5,649 nucleotides of DNA, from contig CAJGCY010000157.1 of NCBI GenBank assembly GCA_904501955.1, positions 1-5,649 of the forward strand, in the 5' to 3' direction. This DNA comes from an uncultured Akkermansia sp. GTDB taxonomy: Bacteria; Verrucomicrobiota; Verrucomicrobiia; Verrucomicrobiales; Akkermansiaceae. The notes under the pieces are model-generated. The model was not told the origin of the DNA, made no database searches, and worked only from the letters and a program-made list of their open reading frames with translations. Positions within the stretch are counted from its first letter, which is position 1; every line of letters begins with the position of its first letter. Below are positions 1 to 5,641 of this stretch, in pieces. The position numbers and the translations under genes are program-made.

Positions 1-25
1 AGGTGGAGCTGCGTCAGCAGCGTAA

Positions 26-87
26 CCTTGGGTATAAGCGAAAAAAGGTATTGGAGTCCTACGATGCGGAGCTGAGGCGGCCGACAG
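26..87 (+). repeat. Palindromic intergenic repeat, copy A
   Basis: This diverged copy of a repeat family is in opposite orientation to copy B at 192-359. It shares ccttgggtat (26-35), pairing with atacccaagg (254-263); a following six-A run (41-46), matching the T run near 244-249; and ggccgacag (79-87), pairing with ctgtcggcc (192-200). These blocks fall in the same order and at similar distances, so the two arms form one long imperfect inverted repeat around 88-191. The first 25 bases, including agctgcgtcagcagcg, resemble agctgcgcagcagcg in the right-hand repeat near 5460-5474, so the copy probably continues past the left edge. No gene was recognised here. Confidence 0.65.
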
Positions 88-256
88 CAGTCGAGCCCCA
101 TCCATTCCCCGCAAATTATTGGCACACATCCAAATAAAAAGCGCGCCCGTCCCGGCTCGGAGCTCCGCTTCGCTACGGTCCTCGCCTTTGTCTGTCGGCC
201 TACGCTGCGTCGCTGACGCTCCGTCGCTCCGGGCTCGATTTCATTTTTTCACCATA

Positions 257-290
257 CCCAAGGCTGCGCCGCTACGCGGCTTGCCTTGGG
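257..290. repeat. Nested hairpin inside repeat copy B
   Basis: The outer arms cccaaggc (257-264) and gccttggg (283-290) are perfect inverted repeats. They enclose a second perfect pair, gccgc (268-272) and gcggc (276-280), around a tac loop, with short unpaired bases between the two stems. The element would form a stable hairpin on either strand. It has no T run on either side long enough to read as an intrinsic terminator. Confidence 0.8.
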
Positions 291-303
291 CTATTATACT
301 TTC

Positions 304-317
304 GCCCCTATCGGGGC
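304..317. repeat. gcccc/ggggc palindrome in copy B
   Basis: The arms gcccc (304-308) and ggggc (313-317) surround tatc. Similar palindromes occur at 5495-5505, 5531-5545 and 5619-5631. At three of the four sites a tataat-like box lies a few bases downstream when read in the repeat orientation, which is minus here. This marks the module as one unit of the family. Confidence 0.8.
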
Positions 318-412
318 TTAAAATTCCGCTCGCTTCGCTCGCCAACTTCCGATTTATCGAGCAACAAACGCCGACATCGCAAAGAATGGCGGGGGCATAT
401 CAATTTCTCGCC

Positions 413-441
413 TTGCAGGGGTGAGGGAGATGTGGTATAAT
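413..441 (+). promoter_or_regulatory. Promoter of the pheA-gmk unit
   Basis: The -35 box TTGCAG (413-418) and a perfect -10 box TATAAT (436-441) are separated by 17 bp. A TGg extension stands directly before the -10, so this is an extended -10 promoter. Transcription is expected to begin near 448, about five bases before the pheA ATG, leaving essentially no leader. The bases over the expected start form the 8-bp palindrome tgagctca (441-448), whose role, if any, is unknown. The preceding aggggtg and the ggtataatg resemble the repeat module at 5618-5643, so the promoter may derive from a repeat copy. Confidence 0.75.
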
Positions 442-452
442 GAGCTCACGTT

Positions 453-1517
453 ATGACCTTAGACGAGCTGAGAGGCGAGATAGACCGCATCGATGAGCAG
501 ATAGTGGCGCTCATCAAGCAGCGCATGCGCTGTGTGCACGGCGTGGGCGAAATCAAGAAGGACGCCCACTCCCACATCTTTGTACCGGAGCGCGAGAGCC
601 AGCTCATCGCTAAGATATTGAAACATAACGCCGGTGAATTACCCGAAAATGGGCTGAAGAGCATCTACCGCCAGATAGTGAGCATGAGCCTGCACTTGGA
701 GGGCGGCATCAAGGTGGGTTACTTGGGTCCCCCCGGCACTTGGAGCCACCAGGCGGCTCAGGCACGCTTCGGCGACAGTGTGGAGCTGCAGCCCTACCCG
801 AGTTTTCAGCAAATTTTCCGCGCGGTGGAGCTCGGCGAAATCAATTACGGCGTGGTGCCGATTGAAAACAGCACCTACGGCAAGATTTCTCAAGCCATTG
901 ACCTGCTGGGCAGCACGGAGCTGCGCATTTGCGCACAGATTCACCTGAGCGTGCGCAACTGCCTGTTATCCAACACAGAGCGCCCAAACATCCGCAAGAT
1001 TTACTCCCACGCGCAAGTGCTGGGGCAGTGCCGCGAGTGGCTGCGCAACAACTTCCCGAATGCGGAGCTCATCTCCACCGCCTCCACCAGTGTGGCAGCC
1101 AAGATTGCGCATGATGAGGCGCACAACGGCGCCGCCGCCCTCGGCAGTGAGCTGGCGGCAGAGCTGAACCACGTGCAAGTGCTGGAGCGGAACGTGCAAG
1201 ACAAGGCGGGCAACACCACGCGCTTTGCCGTTATCGGCAACCAAACCACCGCCCCCAGCGGGCATGACCGCACGACCATCTGCTTCGGCGTGCCGCACAC
1301 GGCAGGCAGCTTGGTGGAGGTGCTGAGCGTCTTCAAGGAGCACGGCATCAACATCTACTGCATGGACTCGCGCCCCACGCGTGACACCGCTTGGGAATAC
1401 CTGTTCTACATTGATGTAGAGGGGCATGCCGACCAAACACCGCTGAAGGAATGCGTGGACATCCTGCACCGCCGCACGCCCATGTTCAAGGTATTGGGCT
1501 CATACCCGGAACACTGA
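453..1517 (+). CDS. pheA: Bifunctional chorismate mutase / prephenate dehydratase (P-protein)
   Basis: This cytoplasmic enzyme converts chorismate to prephenate and then to phenylpyruvate, the committed route to phenylalanine. The 354 residues show the normal three-domain order. An AroQ-type mutase fills about 1-84; by alignment with E. coli PheA from memory, R7, R24, K35, R47 and E48 match catalytic R11, R28, K39, R51 and E52, while E83 appears to replace Q88. The dehydratase domain (about 87-262) has LGPPGTWSHQAA, VPIENS, the STS region and the catalytic TRF motif (256-258). A C-terminal ACT domain (about 272-350) keeps GSLV (285-288) and DSRP (305-308), counterparts of the GALV and ESRP phenylalanine-binding motifs, so feedback inhibition is likely. 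The ATG gives the usual mutase N-terminus; no other start fits, and there is no Shine-Dalgarno. It is the first gene of the unit, with no room for a leader-peptide attenuator. Confidence 0.97.
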   Translation: MTLDELRGEIDRIDEQIVALIKQRMRCVHGVGEIKKDAHSHIFVPERESQLIAKILKHNAGELPENGLKSIYRQIVSMSLHLEGGIKVGYLGPPGTWSHQAAQARFGDSVELQPYPSFQQIFRAVELGEINYGVVPIENSTYGKISQAIDLLGSTELRICAQIHLSVRNCLLSNTERPNIRKIYSHAQVLGQCREWLRNNFPNAELISTASTSVAAKIAHDEAHNGAAALGSELAAELNHVQVLERNVQDKAGNTTRFAVIGNQTTAPSGHDRTTICFGVPHTAGSLVEVLSVFKEHGINIYCMDSRPTRDTAWEYLFYIDVEGHADQTPLKECVDILHRRTPMFKVLGSYPEH

Positions 1518-1541
1518 CCCCCACCCGCAGCACACGAGACC

Positions 1542-2519
1542 ATGGCATTCACCTACGAACAAGCACACAGCCTCCTGCAAAACGCCCGCGCAAACGGACG
1601 CCAGCCGCATGCCCTGCTCTTCATCGGCGCGCCTGAGGCAGGCACCCACCGCTTGGCACTTACCTTGGCAGCAGAGCTGAACGGGGCGCGCGCCAACAGC
1701 TTGGAATCCCTGCAGCACCCCTACTGCCGCGTGCTGCGCCCCAGCTCGAAGATTCGCACCATATCCATTGATGCCGTGCGCAGTGTGGAGCCTTTCCTTA
1801 CCCTGCGAGCGGAGGAGGGCGCGACCAAGCTCATCATCATTGACGAGGCGGACCGCCTGATGGATGAAGCCGCCAACGCCTTCCTGAAAACGCTGGAGGA
1901 GCCGCCGCCGAACACCCTCATCATCCTGATGACGGAGCTGGCAAACAAGCTGCTGCCCACCATCCTCTCGCGCTGCGTGCGCCTGAACCTGCGCGACCCG
2001 CGCCCCGGCGTGCGCCTGAGCGAGGTGCAAGAGCTTTTCCTGCCTGCGGTAAAGGCAGCCATTCCCCGCATCGGCAATGATGTAGCAGCCCTCGCCCTGC
2101 GCGCGGACATTCAAAACCTGCTGCTCAAACGCCGCGAGGCCATCACGGAGCGCATCACCTCCGCGCTGAAAGCGGAGGCAAAGGCCGTGTCCGAAGGCAC
2201 GGACGTGCGCAACTGGGAGGCCATGCAAAAGGATGTGACCAACGCGCGCATTGAGTCCGAATACTTGGGAGAGCGCGCCCAAATGCTGGAGCTGCTCTCC
2301 CTTTGCCTCGGGCAGGCGGTACTGCTTGCCTCACACGCGCCGGATGTGCACCCCATCACCCCTGAACTGCAAGGGCTGGCGGAGAAACGCAGCGTGCCCG
2401 ACCTGCTGCGCCGCATGCGCGCGGTGGATGAACTGCGCAGTGACCTCAATTTCAATGTGAACGAAGCGCTCGCGCTCGATTCACGCTTACTGGACATCAT
2501 CGGTAATTCCCCCTTATGA
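1542..2519 (+). CDS. holB: DNA polymerase III delta-prime subunit (clamp loader)
   Basis: This is a 325-residue AAA+ clamp-loader protein, close to the usual delta-prime length. Residues 23-37 hold a degenerate P-loop (GAPEAGTH at 29-36, with His where ATP-binding relatives have Lys), as expected for the non-hydrolysing delta-prime. A Walker B-like IIIDEAD (98-104) is followed by the family signature ANAFLKTLEEPP (111-122) and by LLPTILSRC (137-145), whose SRC carries the arginine finger acting on the neighbouring gamma/tau subunit. The four-cysteine zinc module normally between the P-loop and Walker B is missing: C62 is the only Cys there. The C-terminal half is helical and poorly conserved, as is common. 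The gene starts 24 bp after pheA and overlaps yicC by 4 bp. A dnaX-type gamma/tau is less likely because of the broken P-loop and short length. Confidence 0.87.
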   Translation: MAFTYEQAHSLLQNARANGRQPHALLFIGAPEAGTHRLALTLAAELNGARANSLESLQHPYCRVLRPSSKIRTISIDAVRSVEPFLTLRAEEGATKLIIIDEADRLMDEAANAFLKTLEEPPPNTLIILMTELANKLLPTILSRCVRLNLRDPRPGVRLSEVQELFLPAVKAAIPRIGNDVAALALRADIQNLLLKRREAITERITSALKAEAKAVSEGTDVRNWEAMQKDVTNARIESEYLGERAQMLELLSLCLGQAVLLASHAPDVHPITPELQGLAEKRSVPDLLRRMRAVDELRSDLNFNVNEALALDSRLLDIIGNSPL

Positions 2520-3391
2520 ACAGCATGACCGGATTCGGGGCTGCTACAGCCCCTCTGAATAACGCCTCCATCCGCGTGGAAATCGGCGGCGTCAACCGCA
2601 AACAAACGGAAATAGCCGTCTCCCTGCCCCGCGCCTGGGCTGAGCTGGAAACCCGCGTGCGCGAGCTCGTGGCGGGCTGCGTCTCCCGCGGCCGTGTGAA
2701 CATCACCATCTCCCTGCAAGCCGGCGCAGCCGCTGCCGGTAACCTCTCCGTGAATCACGCCCGCCTGGCAGCCCTGCAAAACTGCCTCAATGAGGTATCC
2801 GGCGCGCTCAACGCACGCATCGAGCCCACGCTGGATGCCATGCTGCGCCTCGGCATCATCGCGGAAGAGAGCGAGAGCGACATCACCCCCGACACCGCTT
2901 GGGAGGCAGCAGAGCCCGCCATCCGCGAAGCTCTGCAGGCATTCCTCACCCTGCGCGCAGAGGAAGGTGCAAACATGCGTGCCGACCTGCTCGCCCGCAT
3001 CGGCAAACTGCGCGAATACCGCGAGCAGCTCATTGCCCGTGCCACCGGGGTTCCCTCCCGCTACAAGGAGCAGCTGCTCAAGCGATTGGAGGAAAGCGGG
3101 CTACCCCTCCCTGCGGATGATGAGCGCATCATCAAAGAAATTGCCCTCTTTGCGGACCGCTGCGACGTGAGCGAGGAAACCACCCGCCTGAACTCCCACC
3201 TCGACCAGTTTGAGCGCATTTGCGACAAGCCGGAGGCCGTGGGGCGCACGCTCGATTTCCTTTGCCAAGAGATTTTCCGCGAGCTGAACACCACCGGCTC
3301 CAAGGCAAACGATGCCGAGCTGGCTCAGCTGGTGGTAACCGCCAAGACTGAGCTGGAAAAAATACGCGAACAAGTACAAAACATCGAATAA
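2516..3391 (+). CDS. yicC: YicC/YloC family endoribonuclease-like protein
   Basis: The 291 residues carry both YicC family domains. The N-terminal domain (about 1-155) begins with the hallmark MNSMTGFG and has VNRKQ (26-30) and a SRGRVNI stretch (57-63). The C-terminal DUF1732 domain (about 206-291) has DVSEETTRLNSHL (217-229), GRTLDFLCQEIFRELNTTGS (243-262) and the family-typical C-terminus REQVQNIE (284-291). Family members YicC in E. coli and YloC in B. subtilis have been linked to RNA turnover and endoribonuclease activity; this role is inferred from the family. The ATG lies inside the ATGA overlap with the holB stop, which suggests translational coupling and supports this start over the ATG three codons later. 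It is followed 4 bp later by gmk, an often conserved neighbour. Confidence 0.95.
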   Translation: MNSMTGFGAATAPLNNASIRVEIGGVNRKQTEIAVSLPRAWAELETRVRELVAGCVSRGRVNITISLQAGAAAAGNLSVNHARLAALQNCLNEVSGALNARIEPTLDAMLRLGIIAEESESDITPDTAWEAAEPAIREALQAFLTLRAEEGANMRADLLARIGKLREYREQLIARATGVPSRYKEQLLKRLEESGLPLPADDERIIKEIALFADRCDVSEETTRLNSHLDQFERICDKPEAVGRTLDFLCQEIFRELNTTGSKANDAELAQLVVTAKTELEKIREQVQNIE

Positions 3392-3395
3392 TACC

Positions 3396-3977
3396 ATGTT
3401 AGGAACACTCCTCATCGTTTCCGGCCCCTCGGGCTCGGGTAAAACAACCCTCTGCCGCCGTGCGGAGGCTGACGGTCTCACCGCTTACTCCATCTCCTGC
3501 ACCACCCGCGCCCCCCGCCCCGGTGAGCAGGATGGCGTGGACTACCACTTCCTCAGCCCGGAGGTGTTCGCTGCCAAGGTGGCAGCAGGCGAGTTCCTGG
3601 AGCACGCCACCGTGCACGGCAACTCCTACGGCACCCTCAAGGCGGACATCATCGACCTGCTGCAGCAGGGTAAGAATGTCGTCATGGACATTGACGTTCA
3701 GGGCGCTGCCTCCATCCGCGCGTGTGAGGATGCCATCATCCGCCGCGCCTACGCGGACATCTATATACACGTACCCTCCGCCGAACTCGAGGCGCGACTC
3801 CGAGGTCGCCAAACGGACAGCGAGGAGGTCATCCAACTCCGCCTGCGCAACGCCGCCGCAGAGGATGCCCGCCAAGGCGAGTACCAATACGCCCTCGTCT
3901 CCGCTGACCGCGAGCACGATTACTCCCACTTCCTTGCCCTGCTCACCACCCTGAGCATGCGTACACAGCTGGCCTAA
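3396..3977 (+). CDS. gmk: Guanylate kinase
   Basis: This cytoplasmic enzyme phosphorylates GMP (and dGMP) to GDP with ATP, an essential step in GTP and dGTP supply. The 193 residues, slightly shorter than E. coli Gmk, show the complete fold: P-loop GPSGSGKTT (10-18) right after the first strand; the GMP-binding stretch TTRAPRPGEQDGVDYHF (36-52); GEFLEHATVHGNSYGT (65-80), which continues the GMP site; VVMDIDVQGA (95-104); and the lid arginines in RLRGRQTDSEE (134-144). The start is fixed by the P-loop position, and there is no Shine-Dalgarno in the 4-bp gap after yicC. It is the last gene of the unit; an intrinsic terminator begins about 25 bp after the stop. Confidence 0.97.
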   Translation: MLGTLLIVSGPSGSGKTTLCRRAEADGLTAYSISCTTRAPRPGEQDGVDYHFLSPEVFAAKVAAGEFLEHATVHGNSYGTLKADIIDLLQQGKNVVMDIDVQGAASIRACEDAIIRRAYADIYIHVPSAELEARLRGRQTDSEEVIQLRLRNAAAEDARQGEYQYALVSADREHDYSHFLALLTTLSMRTQLA

Positions 3978-4001
3978 GCCCTAGCTGCAACACACTACAA
4001 G

Positions 4002-4042
4002 CGCCGCCTTCCGCACACAGCGTGCGGAAGGTGCGTTTTTTT
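4002..4042 (+). terminator. Intrinsic terminator after gmk
   Basis: The arms ccttccgcac (4007-4016) and gtgcggaagg (4022-4031) are perfectly complementary over 10 bp around a 5-base loop. The stem extends outward through a G-T pair, a C-G pair and, past one bulged base, two more pairs to 4002 and 4035. Seven T residues follow directly (4036-4042). This is a textbook Rho-independent terminator closing the pheA-gmk unit. Confidence 0.93.
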
Positions 4043-4085
4043 GCAGGAAAAAGCGAGCTCCTATGCCACGGGCGTGAGAATAGGC

Positions 4086-4115
4086 TTGACGACAGGCGGG
4101 GGCGGGGTGTAGAGT
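4086..4115 (+). promoter_or_regulatory. Probable promoter of the MalY/PatB gene
   Basis: TTGACG (4086-4091, five of six consensus bases) is followed after 18 bp by TAGAGT (4110-4115, four of six). Transcription would start near 4122, giving a leader of about 20 bases. The position between the gmk terminator and the next ATG fits. The -10 box is only moderate, so this could be weak or activator-dependent. Confidence 0.5.
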
Positions 4116-4130
4116 ATGGGTGTAACCTCA

Positions 4131-4144
4131 CATAACCAGTTATG
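4131..4144. promoter_or_regulatory. Dyad covering the MalY/PatB start codon
   Basis: CATAAC (4131-4136) and GTTATG (4139-4144) form a perfect inverted repeat with a 2-bp spacer, and the ATG itself is part of the right arm. It could be an operator or could affect translation start, but a 6-bp arm can also arise by chance. Confidence 0.3.
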
Positions 4145-5290
4145 ATACGTTTTGCCTCTACTGATTGTCGCCGCGAGACCGGCAACATTAAGTGGGATCT
4201 TCAGGGTCCGCTGCCGTTCGGAATTGCCGATATGGATATCGAGAGCCCGCCCTGCGTGGTGGATGCTTTGCAAGCCCGCCTGAACCACCGTTTCTACGGC
4301 TATGCCTTCATGACGGATGAGCTGCGCGCTGCCATCACCACCTACCTGAAAGAGAAGCACGGCGTAACCAACGCCCGCCCGGAGTGGCTGCATGAGCTGC
4401 CGGGCTGCGTGCCCGCATTCACGCTGGTAGCCCGCACGGTGTGCCCGGAGCCGCAGCACGAGGTAATGGTATGCTCCCCCACGTACCCGCCCATGCTGCA
4501 CTGCCATGAGGACGCACGCTGCAGCCTGCTGAGCGTGCCCTTCACCTTCACCGGCGAGCGCTGGGAGTTTGACTGGGAGGCCATGGAGGCCGCCGTTACA
4601 CCGAACACGAAGCTTTTCCTGCTCTGCAACCCGCACAACCCGCTGGGCCGCGCTTGGAGCCGTGAGGAGATTGAGAAGCTGGCGGACTTCTGCGAGCGCC
4701 ACGACCTGACGCTCTGCTCCGATGAGATTCACTGCGACTTGGTGCTGGATGAGGACAAGAAGCACGTGTGCGCCCTGACCCTGCCGGAGCGCCTGCAGCA
4801 GCGCACGGTGATGCTGAGCGCCCCCAGCAAGACTTTCAACATTGCGGGCATTTGCTTCACCTACATGGCTGTGCCGAATGACGAGCTGCGCGCCGCCATC
4901 CGCAAGACGCAGGGGCACAGCCTGCCCACGCTGAACGTGTTTGCCTACGCCGCCTCACTCGCCGCCTACACTCAGGGCTGGGAATGGCATGAGCAGCTGC
5001 TCAAGACCCTGCGCAAGAACCGCCAAACCGTTATCGACTACGTAGCGGAGAACCTGCCCATGCTCAAGACCCGCCACCAGGAGGCCACCTACTTGGCATG
5101 GCTGGATTGCTCCGCGCTGGGTGTGGAGTCCCCCCATGCATTCTTCCGCGAGAAAGCAGGCGTGTACTTGGACAACGGCGCCAACTTCGGCGACCCGCAG
5201 TGCGTGCGCCTGAACTTTGCCACCTCTCCGGAGATGCTGATGCAGGGTCTCACCGCCATGAAAAAGGCGGTGGAGGAGCACCTGCGCTAA
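4142..5290 (+). CDS. patB: MalY/PatB family PLP-dependent C-S lyase or aminotransferase
   Basis: This 382-residue fold-type I PLP enzyme belongs to the aminotransferase class I/II superfamily. The N-terminus fits MalY/PatB proteins: a KWD (17-19), then PFGIADMDIESPP (25-37), then YGY (52-54). PLP-site residues are visible: Y115 in SPTYPPM, N166 in CNPHNPLGR (162-170), D194 in SDEIH (193-197), the Schiff-base K230 in SAPSKTFNIAG, and R356 in VRLNFA for the substrate carboxylate. Characterised relatives cleave cystathionine to homocysteine, pyruvate and ammonia, so a methionine-pathway or cysteine-desulfhydrase role is most likely; an aminotransferase activity is the alternative. It has 15 cysteines (3.9%), which is rather many. 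It is transcribed alone, with its own promoter and terminator, and has no Shine-Dalgarno before the ATG. Family assignment is firm; the exact substrate is not. Confidence 0.9.
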   Translation: MIRFASTDCRRETGNIKWDLQGPLPFGIADMDIESPPCVVDALQARLNHRFYGYAFMTDELRAAITTYLKEKHGVTNARPEWLHELPGCVPAFTLVARTVCPEPQHEVMVCSPTYPPMLHCHEDARCSLLSVPFTFTGERWEFDWEAMEAAVTPNTKLFLLCNPHNPLGRAWSREEIEKLADFCERHDLTLCSDEIHCDLVLDEDKKHVCALTLPERLQQRTVMLSAPSKTFNIAGICFTYMAVPNDELRAAIRKTQGHSLPTLNVFAYAASLAAYTQGWEWHEQLLKTLRKNRQTVIDYVAENLPMLKTRHQEATYLAWLDCSALGVESPHAFFREKAGVYLDNGANFGDPQCVRLNFATSPEMLMQGLTAMKKAVEEHLR

Positions 5291-5319
5291 AGCGCCCCGG
5301 CCTGACACCATCATTTTGC

Positions 5320-5356
5320 ACACGCCCGCTCCACAAAGAGCGGGCGTGTTGTGTTT
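5320..5356 (+). terminator. Intrinsic terminator after the MalY/PatB gene
   Basis: The arms acacgcccgct (5320-5330) and agcgggcgtgt (5339-5349) pair perfectly over 11 bp around an 8-base loop. The following tgtgttt is only a moderate T tract. Its place 29 bp after the stop codon supports termination on the + strand; the minus strand has no T tract after the stem. Confidence 0.8.
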
Positions 5357-5392
5357 GGCACCGAATGAGTTTTCAGCATATTTCAAGCCACG

Positions 5393-5522
5393 CGATAAAT
5401 CGGAAGTTGAAGGGGCATAGTGGGGTAATTTTGCGAGCGTTAGCGCCTGCCCCGGCGTAGCTGCGCAGCAGCGAAGACGGGAGCCTAAATTTGAGCCCGA
5501 GGGGCGGTATAAAATAGAGCCC
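5393..5522 (+). repeat. Palindromic intergenic repeat, copy C
   Basis: This copy is inverted relative to copy B. Read on the minus strand it matches the + strand of 288-359 in order: gggct, an attata-type box, a gcccct/ggggct palindrome, an A/T stretch, a gcttcgct word, and finally CAACTTCCGATTTATCG (perfect inverse at 5393-5409). It carries about 65 extra bases between the last two blocks. The palindrome gccc-ga-ggggc is at 5495-5505 and its tataaaat box at 5508-5515. A minus-strand open frame across it (5373-5603) ends in the same NFRFI peptide as the open frame through copy B. That reflects shared repeat DNA rather than a gene. Confidence 0.72.
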
Positions 5523-5530
5523 GGCGGTGG

Positions 5531-5546
5531 AGCCCCGCGAGGGGCG
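5531..5546. repeat. Extra gcccc/ggggc palindrome
   Basis: The arms agcccc (5531-5536) and ggggc (5541-5545) surround gcga. It lies between copy C and the last module and has no tataat box after it, so it looks like a degraded or partial unit. The bases from 5547 to 5617 hold reiterated gcgaag-like words and an AT-rich patch (5602-5614), and no gene is seen there. Confidence 0.65.
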
Positions 5547-5617
5547 GCCTGTGAGGGCGTAGAAAGCGAAGACTCGAAGCCCCAAACCCCGGGAAACGGC
5601 CACAAAAATTAAATGTG

Positions 5618-5641
5618 AACCCCAGAGGGGTGGTATATAAT
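5618..5641 (+). promoter_or_regulatory. Palindrome with tataat box, possible promoter
   Basis: The palindrome accccagaggggt (5619-5631) is followed by ggtatataatgg with a perfect TATAAT at 5636-5641. It has the same layout as the repeat modules at 291-320 (inverted) and 5495-5515, and resembles the pheA -10 region. A -35 box is poor: tgtgaa at 5614-5619 is the nearest candidate. Whether it drives a gene beyond the window edge cannot be seen. Confidence 0.4.

Larger units (their letters stand above)
192..359 (-). repeat. Palindromic intergenic repeat, copy B
   Basis: This is the best-preserved copy of the family, read here on the minus strand. In that direction it runs: a gcccc/ggggc palindrome (304-317), a tataat box (293-298), a large hairpin (257-290), an A run, then a stretch of reiterated gcgacg/gcgaag-type words out to ggccgacag. 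On the + strand it ends with CAACTTCCGATTTATCG at 343-359, which recurs perfectly inverted at 5393-5409. The whole 1-412 stretch is otherwise gene-free. A 101-codon open frame at 119-424 runs through it, but low complexity and full overlap with the repeat make it an unlikely gene. The family looks like the dispersed palindromic repeats of PVC-group genomes; that comparison is from memory. Confidence 0.75.

Noticed and set aside
257..317. Intrinsic terminator for an upstream gene
   Set aside because: The hairpins are strong but neither strand has a T tract directly after a stem, and they match the repeat family instead.
119..424. 101-codon + strand open frame
   Set aside because: It lies wholly in palindromic repeat DNA, has biased low-complexity composition and no domain or initiation signal, and mirrors the frame through the right-hand repeat.
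1..452. CRISPR array or riboswitch/attenuator before pheA
   Set aside because: There are no evenly spaced direct repeats, and the predicted transcript start leaves only about five bases of leader, so no leader RNA element is supported.
1500..2282. 260-codon minus-strand open frame
   Set aside because: It is antisense to holB, which has clear family motifs; long antisense frames are common in GC-rich codon-biased DNA.
4061..4918. 285-codon minus-strand open frame
   Set aside because: It is the shadow of the PLP enzyme gene and crosses that gene's promoter; no recognisable motifs.
343..5409. Composite transposon with inverted ends
   Set aside because: There is no transposase, the enclosed genes are core housekeeping genes, and the terminal identity is only a 17-bp block within diverged repeats.
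4955..5605. 216-codon minus-strand open frame
   Set aside because: It runs through repeat copy C, the terminator and the antisense of the PLP enzyme C-terminus, with no family signature.
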